A stretch of DNA of 64,000 nt. Origin: Bradyrhizobium sp. ORS 285 (GTDB lineage Bacteria; Pseudomonadota; Alphaproteobacteria; Rhizobiales; Xanthobacteraceae). Under the pieces are notes generated by a model. The model was given only the letters and a program-made list of their open reading frames with translations. It did no database searches and was not told the DNA's origin. The position numbers and the translations under genes are program-made. The stretch lies in assembly GCF_900176205.1 (NCBI RefSeq), contig NZ_LT859959.1:6561001-6625000 (forward strand), read 5' to 3'. Of the stretch, positions 1 through 8,139 are shown piece after piece; position 1 is the stretch's first letter, and every line of letters begins with the position of its first letter.

Positions 1-516
1 GAGCTTGAACTCGATGAGCGTGACGAAGAGCTGGATGGCCAGAATGAAGAAGGCGAGGAGCACAACCACCCACGCAAACAGCAGGACCGCAATCTGCAGG
101 AAGTTTTCGAAGAAGCTCACATAGCCCAGGAGGCCGGAAATCGCCTGGAGCAGTGGCCGCCCTGTATCGAGCCCCACTTGCGCGATTCTGCCCGGCCGCA
201 AGAAGTCCGCCGCCGACAACGCGGAGCCGGAGGCCTTCAGGCCGAGTGCTGCGAAGCTCTCGAAGACCACACGGGCGAGGCTGTTCCAGTTGCCGATCAG
301 GTAGGCAAATACGCCGACAAACAGCGTCTTCTTGACCAGCCGGGCGACGACATCGTCTTCGCCGCCAAACGCCCAGAACAGCGCGGCCAGCGTCACATCG
401 ATGGCGACGAGCGTGGTTGCGAGATATCCGACCTCACCGCCAAGAAGACCGAAGCCACTGTCGATGGTCCGGGTAAAGGTCTCTAGGAACTGATCGATGA
501 TCCCCGTTCCTGTCAT
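1..516 (-). CDS. trbL: TrbL, conjugal transfer membrane protein (C-terminus outside window)
   Basis: The first 172 codons of a TrbL/VirB6-type inner-membrane channel protein; the gene runs off the left edge. The N-terminus begins MTGTGIIDQFLETF. Hydrophobic segments follow, for example around YLATTLVAIDVTLAALFWAF and VLLFAWVVVLLAFFILAIQL. In P-type mating systems TrbL spans the inner membrane and takes part in substrate passage. The ATG at 516 overlaps the stop of the small ORF upstream (ATGA), so translation is probably coupled. It is the last visible gene of the trbB-C-D-E-J-L operon; trbF, trbG and trbI would be expected beyond the window. Identity rests on sequence recognition plus operon position. 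Confidence 0.93.
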   Translation of the reverse strand, partial: MTGTGIIDQFLETFTRTIDSGFGLLGGEVGYLATTLVAIDVTLAALFWAFGGEDDVVARLVKKTLFVGVFAYLIGNWNSLARVVFESFAALGLKASGSALSAADFLRPGRIAQVGLDTGRPLLQAISGLLGYVSFFENFLQIAVLLFAWVVVLLAFFILAIQLFVTLIEFKL

Positions 517-593
517 CGGGCCCTCTCGGCGATCAGTCGTCGCATAGCCGCAGCAAGGGTTCCGCCAGTTCGATCCGGAACACTCGTCATCAT
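513..593 (-). CDS. Very small ORF in the trbK position
   Basis: A 26-codon ORF (MMTSVPDRTGG...) lies exactly between trbJ and trbL. Its start overlaps the trbJ stop (TGATG) and its stop overlaps the trbL start (ATGA). In related P-type operons this slot usually holds trbK, the lipoprotein entry-exclusion gene of roughly 70-100 residues. No lipobox, signal peptide or transmembrane segment is visible here. It may be a vestige of trbK or only a spacer that couples translation of trbJ and trbL. Whether it makes a functional peptide is not shown by the sequence. Confidence 0.35.
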   Translation of the reverse strand: MMTSVPDRTGGTLAAAMRRLIAERAR

Positions 594-1321
594 CAGTGAA
601 ACATTCGTACGTTGGAGGGCTGGTCCATCTGACTCTGCGTCAAGAAGCGGCGGAGCTGTTCGCGTGCCTGATCCTGGGCGGCTGCGCGCTCGGCCATCGA
701 GAGGCCCTGCGCCCGTCCCTGGGCGGCCACGACGGCCGTCAGATCCGCGAGCTGCTGCGCCTGCATCGCCAGGATCTGGTTGCCGGCTTGCGTGACGGCC
801 AACGCGCCGGCGGCCCCTTGGCTCGCAGCTATCAGCGCCGCGGACTGGCCCTTGACGGTGTCGAGATTACCGACGACCCCTGCCTGCAGCTTGAGCGCAT
901 CCTCCAGCGCAGCCACCGAGGTCTGCCAGCGGGTCCGGGCATTGCTGACAAGGTCGGCGGCGCTGGCGCCAGCAGCTGCCGGCGCGTAGATCGTCTTGAA
1001 CGCCTGCTCGATCTGCTGCACGTCGTAGGCCAGGCGCTGGGCCTGCTTCAGCAGATCCTGGGTCCGCTGGATCGATTGCTGCAGCTGGATCAGTGACGAA
1101 TACGGCAGTTGGACGAGGTTGCGCGACTGATTGATCAGCATCTGGGCTTGGTTTTGCAGGGCCAGGATCTGATTGTTGATCTGCTGCAGCTCGCGCGCGG
1201 CGGTCAGTACGTTCTGAGCATAGTTGTTGGGATCGAAGACGACGAGCTGAGCCCGCACCGGAGCCGCCGAAGTCAGGATCAGCAGCGCCATCGACGCTGC
1301 CCATCGCCTGGCAGACATCAT
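593..1321 (-). CDS. trbJ: TrbJ, P-type conjugation minor pilus / channel protein
   Basis: A 242-residue VirB5-like protein. The N-terminus from MSARRWAASMALL to PVRAQ is a signal peptide with an Ala-x-Ala-like cleavage site, so it is exported. The mature part is Gln-rich and helical (ELQQINNQILALQNQAQMLI), typical of TrbJ, which is thought to assist pilus assembly and contact with the recipient. The start chosen is the first ATG of the tandem ATGATG at 1321. It overlaps the trbE stop by four bases (ATGA), unlike a longer in-frame extension that would run through trbE. Confident family call. Confidence 0.93.
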   Translation of the reverse strand: MMSARRWAASMALLILTSAAPVRAQLVVFDPNNYAQNVLTAARELQQINNQILALQNQAQMLINQSRNLVQLPYSSLIQLQQSIQRTQDLLKQAQRLAYDVQQIEQAFKTIYAPAAAGASAADLVSNARTRWQTSVAALEDALKLQAGVVGNLDTVKGQSAALIAASQGAAGALAVTQAGNQILAMQAQQLADLTAVVAAQGRAQGLSMAERAAAQDQAREQLRRFLTQSQMDQPSNVRMFH

Positions 1322-3759
1322 CGCTCCATCTCCACATTTTCCAGCCGCGGAATGAGGTCGGCGGCCCAGCCGAGCTTGCGGTGCCGCAACCACGCTGCCG
1401 CAAAGCCCGGCCGGCCGGCGGACTTGAGAACCTCCGAGATCGCGGCCTGATCGGCTTTGGACGACACAGTAGCAAAGGCGAGCGCGACCTCGCCGAGACC
1501 AAGCTCGAACATGCGGTTGCCCCGGCGGGACTGGCAGTAATAGTCGCGCTTGGGCACCGCACGGCTGACGAGCTCGATCTGACGATCATTGAGGCCGAAG
1601 CGACGATAGATGCCGCTGATCTGCGGCTCGAGCGCGCGCTCATTCGGCAGCAGGATGCGTGTCGGACAGCTCTCGATGATCGCGGGTGCGATCGGCGAGC
1701 CGTCGATGTCGGAGAGCGACTGCGTCGCGAAGACGACGGAGGCGTTCTTCTTGCGCAGCGTCTTCAACCACTCCCTGAGCTGGCCTGCGAAATCGGTATC
1801 ATCCAGCGCCAGCCACCCTTCGTCGATGATCAGAAGTGTCGGGCGGCCGTCGAGCCTCTGTGCGATCTGGTGAAAGAGATAAGCGAGGACGGCAGGAGCC
1901 GCAGCGGTGCCGATCAGCCCCTCGGTCTCGAACACCTGGACCGACCGATCGCCCACGAGCTCATGGTCGGCATCCAGCAGTCGTCCGTGAGCGCCATCGA
2001 GGCAATACGGCTTGAGGGCACGTTTCAAGCTGTTCGACTGCAGCAACACCGACAGGCCGGTCAGGGTGCGCTCAGCCACAGGCGCTGAGGACAACGAGGT
2101 CAGCGCCGACCAGAGATGCTCCTTGGCGTCGGGTGTCACCACGATCTTCTCGCGCGCGAGCAGGCCAGCGATCCAGTCGGCCGCCCAGGCACGCTCCATC
2201 ACATCAGGTATTCCAGCCAGCGGCTGCAGCGTGACCGAGCTCTCGTCTTCAGCTGACAGCGTTCCGCCGAGATCATGCCAGTCGCCCTCCATGGCGAGCG
2301 CCGCGGCCCGCAGCGAGCCGCCGAAATCGAACGCGAAGATCTGTGCATTCGGATAGCGACGGAACTGCAGAGCCATTAACGCCAACAGCACCGACTTGCC
2401 GGCTCCGGTCGGTCCGACCACCAGCGTGTGACCGACATCGCCGACGTGAAGCGAAAATCGGAACGGGGTCGCGCCTTCGGTGCGGCCGAACAGCAGCACC
2501 GGCGCCCTCAAATGGTGGTCGCGCACTTCGCCCGCCCACACTGCCGACAACGGAACGAGATGAACAAGGTTGAGCGTCGATAGCGGCGGCTGCCGGACAT
2601 TGGCGTAGACATGTCCCGGAAGGCTGCCGAGCCAGGCCTCGACCGCATTGACGGTCTCCGCCATGCAGGTGAAATCGCGCCCCTGGATCACCTTCTCAAT
2701 TTGGCGCAGCTTCTCGTCAGCCTGCGCCGGATCAGCATCCCACACCGTGACCGTCGCCGTGACATAGGCTTGGCCAATCTCGTCGGAGCCGAGGTCCTGC
2801 AGCGCTGCATCGGCGTCGACGGCCTTGTTGTGGGCGTCACTGTCGACGAGGCTCGCCGCCTCGTTTGTCACGACCTCCTTCAGGATCGTTCCCAGAGACT
2901 TGCGCTTGGCGAACCACTGCCGCCGGATCCGTGTCACGAGCTTCACGGCATCCTGCTTGTCGAGCATGATGGCGCGCGTCGACCAGCGGTAGGCGAATGC
3001 AAGAGCGTTCAATTCGTCAAGCAGGCCTGGCGTGGTTGCGGAGGGAAAGCCGATAATGGTGAGCACACGCAGGTGGACCGCCCCCAGCATCGGCGCCAAG
3101 CCGCAGGTCAGCGGCTGATCGGCGAGCAGCCCATCCAGATGCATGGGGATTTCAGGGACGCGCACCCGCTGGCGCTTGGTCGAGATGGTCGAATGCAGGT
3201 AGCTCAGCACGGCGTCGTCGCCCAGCCAGCCGCACTCCGGCATGAAACCGCTGACGAGCTGCAGGACGCGGTCAGTGCGATCGACAAAGCTTCGCAGAAT
3301 GTGGCGTCCGCGGGCGTGGTCCGGCTGCGACAAGCCTTCATAGAGCACGCGTTCGGAACGGGCGACGTCTTCGCGGGGCGGCAGGTATAGAAACGTGAGA
3401 TAATAGCTCGACTCGTAGTGCGCCGCCTGCTCCTCGAACTGTGCCTTGCGCTCGGCATCGACCAGCGCGGACGCTTTATCCGGAAACATGCAAACCGGGT
3501 AGGCTCCAGTCGAATGCCGCTGCGCCTCGACGAAGATCGCCCAGCCCGAGCCTAAGCGCCGCAATGCATTATTGAGACGGGCAGCGACTGCCGTAAGCTC
3601 GGATGCGACCGAGCTCTCCAGGTCAGGTCCGCGAAAGCGCGCCGTCCGCTGCAGCGAGCCATCCTTGTTGAGGACGACGCCCTCGTCCACCAGCGCGGCC
3701 CAGGGCAGGAAGTCCGCAAGCCGGATATTGGTACGGCGGTATTCGGCCAAATTGAACAT
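1318..3759 (-). CDS. trbE: TrbE, VirB4-family conjugation ATPase
   Basis: An 813-residue cytoplasmic ATPase that energises pilus assembly and substrate transfer. The N-terminal half matches the CagE/TrbE/VirB domain (start MFNLAEYRRTNIRLADFLPW). The C-terminal half has a Walker A (VVGPTGAGKSVLLALMA), a Walker B (TLLIIDEGWLALDD) and a downstream Gln motif (VVFATQSLSDI). Length and motif order are normal for the family. It lies 7 bp after trbD and overlaps trbJ by 4 bp, inside the trb operon. No disruption is seen, so it should be functional. Confidence 0.97.
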   Translation of the reverse strand: MFNLAEYRRTNIRLADFLPWAALVDEGVVLNKDGSLQRTARFRGPDLESSVASELTAVAARLNNALRRLGSGWAIFVEAQRHSTGAYPVCMFPDKASALVDAERKAQFEEQAAHYESSYYLTFLYLPPREDVARSERVLYEGLSQPDHARGRHILRSFVDRTDRVLQLVSGFMPECGWLGDDAVLSYLHSTISTKRQRVRVPEIPMHLDGLLADQPLTCGLAPMLGAVHLRVLTIIGFPSATTPGLLDELNALAFAYRWSTRAIMLDKQDAVKLVTRIRRQWFAKRKSLGTILKEVVTNEAASLVDSDAHNKAVDADAALQDLGSDEIGQAYVTATVTVWDADPAQADEKLRQIEKVIQGRDFTCMAETVNAVEAWLGSLPGHVYANVRQPPLSTLNLVHLVPLSAVWAGEVRDHHLRAPVLLFGRTEGATPFRFSLHVGDVGHTLVVGPTGAGKSVLLALMALQFRRYPNAQIFAFDFGGSLRAAALAMEGDWHDLGGTLSAEDESSVTLQPLAGIPDVMERAWAADWIAGLLAREKIVVTPDAKEHLWSALTSLSSAPVAERTLTGLSVLLQSNSLKRALKPYCLDGAHGRLLDADHELVGDRSVQVFETEGLIGTAAAPAVLAYLFHQIAQRLDGRPTLLIIDEGWLALDDTDFAGQLREWLKTLRKKNASVVFATQSLSDIDGSPIAPAIIESCPTRILLPNERALEPQISGIYRRFGLNDRQIELVSRAVPKRDYYCQSRRGNRMFELGLGEVALAFATVSSKADQAAISEVLKSAGRPGFAAAWLRHRKLGWAADLIPRLENVEMER

Positions 3760-3766
3760 GGGCGCC

Positions 3767-4030
3767 TCACTGGCTGAGATGATTGGGGATCCGCAGGTGA
3801 CGGCGCACGACCTCGATGAAGGAGGGATCGCGCCGTGTCGCCCAGACTGCGAGCATGTGGCAGACGAACCAGAGCAGCAGGCCGAAGAACCAGAGCCGCA
3901 AACCGAGACCGAGCGCCGCTGACAAGGTGCCGTTGAGAATGGCGACCGACCGCGGAGCGCCCCCGATCAAAATGGGCTCGGTCAGCGAGCGGTGGACGGG
4001 CGCGCTGAAGCCCTTGATTTCATCATTCAT
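3767..4030 (-). CDS. trbD: TrbD, VirB3-like inner-membrane conjugation protein
   Basis: An 87-residue protein with a short polar N-terminus (MNDEIKGFSAPVHRSLTEPI) and two hydrophobic stretches centred on VAILNGTLSAALGLGL and WFFGLLLWFVCHMLAVWA, as in VirB3/TrbD. It works next to TrbE at the base of the channel. A longer open frame exists, but the ATG at 4030 is preferred because it overlaps the trbC stop and gives the usual TrbD length. Intact; confident from sequence and order. Confidence 0.93.
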   Translation of the reverse strand: MNDEIKGFSAPVHRSLTEPILIGGAPRSVAILNGTLSAALGLGLRLWFFGLLLWFVCHMLAVWATRRDPSFIEVVRRHLRIPNHLSQ

Positions 4031-4353
4031 CAGATCACCACGCCGCCACCGAAGGAGAAGAACGACAGGAAGAAGCTCGAGGCCGCAAAGGCGATGGACA
4101 GACCAAACACGATCTGGATCAGCCGCCGGAAGCCGCCCGAGGTTTCGCCGAAACCCAATGACAGACCCGTCGTGATGATGATGATCACCGCAATGATCTT
4201 GGCGACCGGCCCCTCGACAGAAAGCAGGATCTTGTTGAGCGGCTGCTCCCAAGGCATGTTCGAGCCCGCCGCATGTACTGGCGCCGCCGCAAGCACGGAG
4301 GTTGCAACAATCGCCATCATGGCAATCGACGAACGAGACAGTCGCGCCTTCAC
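4030..4353 (-). CDS. trbC: TrbC, conjugative pilin (VirB2-like)
   Basis: A 107-residue prepilin. It has a signal peptide (start [20 protein letters not shown], cleavage near APVHAAG) followed by two hydrophobic helices (KIIAVIIIITTGLSLGF and IVFGLSIAFAASSFFLSFF), the standard VirB2/TrbC topology. In RP4-type systems the pilin is trimmed and cyclised by TraF; an S26-type TraF homologue is encoded at 12373-12888. The start overlaps the trbB stop by 4 bp. Intact. Confidence 0.95.
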   Translation of the reverse strand: MKARLSRSSIAMMAIVATSVLAAAPVHAAGSNMPWEQPLNKILLSVEGPVAKIIAVIIIITTGLSLGFGETSGGFRRLIQIVFGLSIAFAASSFFLSFFSFGGGVVI

Positions 4354-5321
4354 TGCTGATCTCCTACGGGAACGAGCCTGTAATCTCCGCTGGCTGAGAG
4401 CCCATCGACGCGCACGAGCTCACCAAGCCGCCGCTGCGAGCCGCGTCCAGTAAGGACGGCGATCATATTGATCGTCTCGGCAATGAGAGCTTTGGGGACG
4501 GTGACCACGGCTTCCTGAATCAGCTGCTCCAGCCGGCGCAGAGCGCCGATTGCCGAGCCAGCGTGAATGGTGCCGATGCCGCCCGGATGGCCCGTGCCCC
4601 AGGCCTTGACGAGATCGAGCGCCTCGGGGCCGCGGACCTCGCCGATCGGAATACGATCCGGGCGCAGCCTGAGCGCGGTGCGCACCAGATCAGAGAGTGA
4701 TGCCACACCCAGCTTTGTCCGAAGCGCCACCAGGTTTGGCGAGGCGCATTGCAGCTCCCTGGTATCTTCGATCAGCACGACGCGATCGCCGGTTCTCGCG
4801 ACTTCAGCCAGCAACGCATTGACCAGCGTTGTCTTGCCGGTCGAGGTGCCGCCTGCCACCAGAATGTTGCAGCGGCTGGCAACCGCTCGCCGCAAGGCGA
4901 CGGCCTGTTCCGCGGTTGCAATTCCAGCAGCCACGTAGTCGTCGAGAGTGAACACCGCGATCGCCGGCTTGCGAATGGCAAATGTCGGCGCCGCAACGAG
5001 CGGCGGCAGCAGGCCTTCGAAACGTTCGCCCGTCGTCGGCAGCTCTGCCGACACGCGCGGAGAGCCGGCATGGACCTCGAGCCCGACATGATGCGCGACC
5101 AGCCGGACGACGCGCTCGCCATCACCAGCAGCAAGACTCTCACCGGTATCGGCCAGGCCAGACGCGAGCCGGTCGACCCAGAGCCTGCCATCTGGATTGA
5201 GCATGATCTCGACGACGGATTGGTCGTCGAGATGGCGCGCGATGGCAGGTCCCAATGCTGTCCGCAGCATGCGGGCGCCACGAGCGATGCGCTGTGTCTG
5301 AACGAAGCCCGTCACCATCAT
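4350..5321 (-). CDS. trbB: TrbB, VirB11-family secretion ATPase
   Basis: A hexameric traffic ATPase of about 323 residues. It shows Walker A ([18 protein letters not shown]), an Asp box ([10 protein letters not shown]), Walker B ([15 protein letters not shown]) and a His box ([13 protein letters not shown]). It powers the trb channel from the cytoplasm. The frame extends to a TTG at 5327, but the tandem ATGs at 5321 and 5318 are more credible starts. First gene of the trb run; the 276 bp upstream (5322-5597) hold no convincing gene, so a promoter may lie there. Intact. Confidence 0.96.
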   Translation of the reverse strand: MMVTGFVQTQRIARGARMLRTALGPAIARHLDDQSVVEIMLNPDGRLWVDRLASGLADTGESLAAGDGERVVRLVAHHVGLEVHAGSPRVSAELPTTGERFEGLLPPLVAAPTFAIRKPAIAVFTLDDYVAAGIATAEQAVALRRAVASRCNILVAGGTSTGKTTLVNALLAEVARTGDRVVLIEDTRELQCASPNLVALRTKLGVASLSDLVRTALRLRPDRIPIGEVRGPEALDLVKAWGTGHPGGIGTIHAGSAIGALRRLEQLIQEAVVTVPKALIAETINMIAVLTGRGSQRRLGELVRVDGLSASGDYRLVPVGDQQ

Positions 5322-5597
5322 CTCCAATCATCGAAACGCGATCGTTTGCGTCGCTTGGAGCGATCAAAGATGCAGACCTCTTGCAGGGGCAAGGCCAACA
5401 ACACTTCGAGCGTAGCCCTTCGAAGAAAAGCGTAGAGGCCAGAGCGCTGCGCGGCCGGGAGGGAGCAGTCCGGCGGCTCACATCAACTCGCTTGGCCCGC
5501 GCCATAGGGGTCGCTGCATCGCTCTCTCAAAGCTAGGAGCGAAGATGTCGTCTGCTGGATCAAAGCCGATCGTGACCTGCAGCGTACCGGCCTGGCC

Positions 5598-7025
5598 TCA
5601 CCACCTGGCCTGGCTGATCGGCTGCTGGGAACGAGCCCGACGCTCGCCTGGGGCTGCGACGAGATCAGCCATGACGATCTTCGTCGCGCTCCCTGACTGA
5701 ACATCCGACGATCGCGGCCCCTGTTCTCTCGGAGCGGCAAACCAAATCAGGGCGGCCGCCTGGAGCGCAAGGTTCACTCCGAATGCGACTTGATAGGCAA
5801 TGACAGGATAGTGCCCGTTGGACTGCGGCCATTGCGTCAGCAGCACACCGATCCCATACTGGGCAAGGAACCCCCAGCCAAAATGTACGACATTCAGTGC
5901 GCCATTGGCGCGGCCCGCCAATTCCTTCGGATAGTAATCAGAAATGATCGCAAAGCTGAGAACGGTAGCAGCGCCGACGATGGCGATGATCAGCCATGGC
6001 GCAATCGCCGGTACCGGCAGCCGCCATACCAGCGCCAGTTGAGCCGCCATGAAGAGCACTGCAACCATGGCCAGCAGATGCTCTGGGCTCAGTCCCTTGC
6101 GCCGTGTCCAGTTGGCCAGGGCGCCGAGCATCCAGGCACCGAGGCTCAGCATGAGCGCCGTCAGACAAAGCGCCGTCATGACCTGGGCACGTGTCATGCC
6201 CTCCACATCGGCCAACCACGCGGACGCCCATAGCCCTTGGAGCGACCACGCCGATCCGATGCAGGCTCCGGATAACGGCGCGATCCGCCAGAACCGGACG
6301 TCACGAAGAATGCTCCGCAAGCCGCCCACCGCCGGCGGCGGCGAGCCCTTCGTTTCGCCCTCCGGCACAAGCCAATAGATCAGGACCGCAGCGCCGGCTG
6401 TTATGATCGCCAGGATCTCGAACAGGCCGCGCCATCCGGTCTTCGCCAGGATCGCTTCCGCCGGCAGAGTCGCGCTGACTGCGCCAAGCGCGCCCAGCAT
6501 GACCATGTAGCCGTTGACCAACGCAACCCGCTCGCGCGGAAACCATAGAACGATGGCCTTCAGGCCCGCGGTCAGAGCCGCGGCTACCCCGAGCCCGATC
6601 AGAGCGCGTGAGAGCAACAGAGAGAGCGGCCCCGTGGACCTTGCGAAGGCCTCCGCGCCCAGGGCTGCGACGACGAGAAGCGCGCTCTGAACCCGGCGCG
6701 GACCATAGCGGTCGAGCATCATGCCGACCGGGATCTGCGCAGCCGCAAGGACCAGGAAATAAGCCGCCGTGATCAGACCAAGATCGGCGGCATTCAATCC
6801 GATCTCCGCAGCAAGAGGGGCCGAGACGAGTCCATTGATGGTGCGAAAGAAGTAGGACAGAAAGTAACCCAGCGCGAAGGGCAGAAACACCAGAGCGGCG
6901 AGCCGCCAGCCCGTGATCTCGCGGTGGCCTTTGCTTCCAGCTTCGATGCCCTTGCGGCCGAACGTGACCGACAACGAACTTTCGTGGCCCGCGCGCCCGC
7001 TGGCGCGCTCAGCGGGTCGCATGAG
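5598..7025 (-). CDS. MFS transporter embedded in the transfer region
   Basis: About 475 residues with roughly twelve hydrophobic helices. The classic MFS loop 2-3 signature is visible (GMMLDRYGPRR), and ALIGLGVAAALTAGLK lies in the motif-B/helix-4 region. The membrane core begins near ITGWRLAALVFLPFALGYFL. The ATG at 7025 overlaps the upstream ribbon-helix-helix gene by 17 bp, supporting that start and coupled expression; a TTG further in (SSLSV) is an alternative. Substrate unknown; the layout resembles the cyanate/nitrate/organic-anion porter branch, but that is weak inference. It is unusual for a carrier to sit between traG and trbB. Confidence 0.85.
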   Translation of the reverse strand, partial: LMRPAERASGRAGHESSLSVTFGRKGIEAGSKGHREITGWRLAALVFLPFALGYFLSYFFRTINGLVSAPLAAEIGLNAADLGLITAAYFLVLAAAQIPVGMMLDRYGPRRVQSALLVVAALGAEAFARSTGPLSLLLSRALIGLGVAAALTAGLKAIVLWFPRERVALVNGYMVMLGALGAVSATLPAEAILAKTGWRGLFEILAIITAGAAVLIYWLVPEGETKGSPPPAVGGLRSILRDVRFWRIAPLSGACIGSAWSLQGLWASAWLADVEGMTRAQVMTALCLTALMLSLGAWMLGALANWTRRKGLSPEHLLAMVAVLFMAAQLALVWRLPVPAIAPWLIIAIVGAATVLSFAIISDYYPKELAGRANGALNVVHFGWGFLAQYGIGVLLTQWPQSNGHYPVIAYQVAFGVNLALQAAALIWFAAPREQGPRSSDVQSGSATKIVMADLVAAPGERRARSQQPISQARW

Positions 7026-7548
7026 GGGGAAGGCGAAAGGGATCCTCGCCGCCCTCCCCAGCGGCAGGCACGCCCCAGGACACCTCGGCGATTGAGGGCT
7101 CGGCATGGCGACGTTGAGCCGAAATCGGCTGGCTCACTTGACCGGTTCGTGCAACGCCATCAGGCCGCGTCTCTCGCCGCCGTTCCGACAAGTCGCGCTG
7201 CAGACGTTGGATCGCGCTAATCCGGCCCGCTTGATCGAAATTGCGATCGTCACCGCTGACCTCACCGGCGCTCTCCTGATCTGCCAGCGACGTTACCGCC
7301 AAATGGTAGCGTGCATGAAGCGCGACCGTCTCATTGAGGACCTCGATATCGCGTCGAATCGTCTGCAGCTGCTGCTCGAGGCCTTGCAGGCGATCTTGCG
7401 CCGGCATTGGTCCGTCCAGGGGCTGCGCCAGAAATTGTTCAAGCGCCCTTTCTACGACGATCGCGCGGTTCACGCATCTTGCCTCGGCTGCGCCGGCGAG
7501 CCGGGCGAGAATCTCGGCGGAAAGCTGCAAAGTGACTTTGTTCTTCAT
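7009..7548 (-). CDS. Ribbon-helix-helix-like protein with coiled-coil tail
   Basis: A 179-residue protein. The N-terminus (MKNKVTLQLSAEILARLAGA, then RCVNRAIVVERALEQFLAQ) looks like a CopG/Arc ribbon-helix-helix DNA-binding domain. A heptad-like segment follows (DRLQGLEQQLQTIRRDIEVL). The last ~70 residues are Arg-rich and low in recognisable features, and may have been added by readthrough. The fold suggests a DNA-binding regulator of the transfer operon or of the adjacent MFS gene (inference). It overlaps the MFS start by 17 bp. Confidence 0.7.
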   Translation of the reverse strand: MKNKVTLQLSAEILARLAGAAEARCVNRAIVVERALEQFLAQPLDGPMPAQDRLQGLEQQLQTIRRDIEVLNETVALHARYHLAVTSLADQESAGEVSGDDRNFDQAGRISAIQRLQRDLSERRRETRPDGVARTGQVSQPISAQRRHAEPSIAEVSWGVPAAGEGGEDPFRLPPHATR

Positions 7549-7700
7549 CGTTCGGACCTCATCTGGTCCGTCGATTAGGTCAGCTCCCCTTGCCTGGCAC
7601 GCGCAAGATGCGATCGCTCGCAGCCTAGCGTGAGAAAAGAAACCCTGGCGTAGATGCTAAGCCGGCCCACGCGCGAGGATAGGTCACGATCGAAGCTGCG

Positions 7701-8129
7701 TCAGGAGCCCGGCTCGTTTGACGGCGGCCTGACGAAATCCTCAGGGATCTCGCGCAGGAAGCTCTGACCCTTCTGCAGTCGCCGGCCGAGCGCTTCGACA
7801 AATCCTTCGAACCGCTCGCGTCCCTTGATCTGCGCAGTGGCCTGCGCTTCGGACGGCAGCGGAGGCGTCACGGTCAGCCAGAAGCGAACGAACAGCGCAT
7901 GGGTCTCGGCAAGGATGCCGACATCGCGCTCGAGCCGCTGCATCTGCCGCGACAGCCTGTCGAGCCGGCGTGTCAGTGCGGCCTCGCGCCGATCGGCGGC
8001 GTCGGGCGACAGGAACGACTGAACCGCCGCCTCGACGATCGCCGAACGCGAAAGCTTCCTGCGATCGGCGAGCTCTGCGATCTGCCGCAGCAGCTCCGGC
8101 GGGAAGTAGACGTTCATTCGATCCCGCAT
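7701..8129 (-). CDS. CopG-family ribbon-helix-helix regulator next to traG
   Basis: A 142-residue protein starting MRDRMNVYFPPELLRQIAEL. It has the RHH strand-helix-helix pattern (RKLSRSAIVEAAVQSFL) followed by a helical, coiled-coil-prone region (LTRRLDRLSRQMQRLERDVG). A GAGGA ribosome-binding site about eight bases before the ATG at 8129 decides this start over longer in-frame options. It lies 10 bp after traG. In related elements this gene is annotated as a CopG regulator and probably controls the transfer genes or aids relaxosome assembly. Its N-terminal architecture repeats that of the gene at 7009-7548, suggesting paralogy. Confidence 0.88.
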   Translation of the reverse strand: MRDRMNVYFPPELLRQIAELADRRKLSRSAIVEAAVQSFLSPDAADRREAALTRRLDRLSRQMQRLERDVGILAETHALFVRFWLTVTPPLPSEAQATAQIKGRERFEGFVEALGRRLQKGQSFLREIPEDFVRPPSNEPGS

Positions 8130-8139
8130 TGGTTTGTCC

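Noticed and set aside
596..1096. Plus-strand open frame across trbJ
   Set aside because: Antisense shadow of an intact trb gene with no start context or family-like sequence.
5322..5597. tra-box (quorum-sensing operator) upstream of trbB
   Set aside because: No 18-bp dyad resembling a TraR box was visible.
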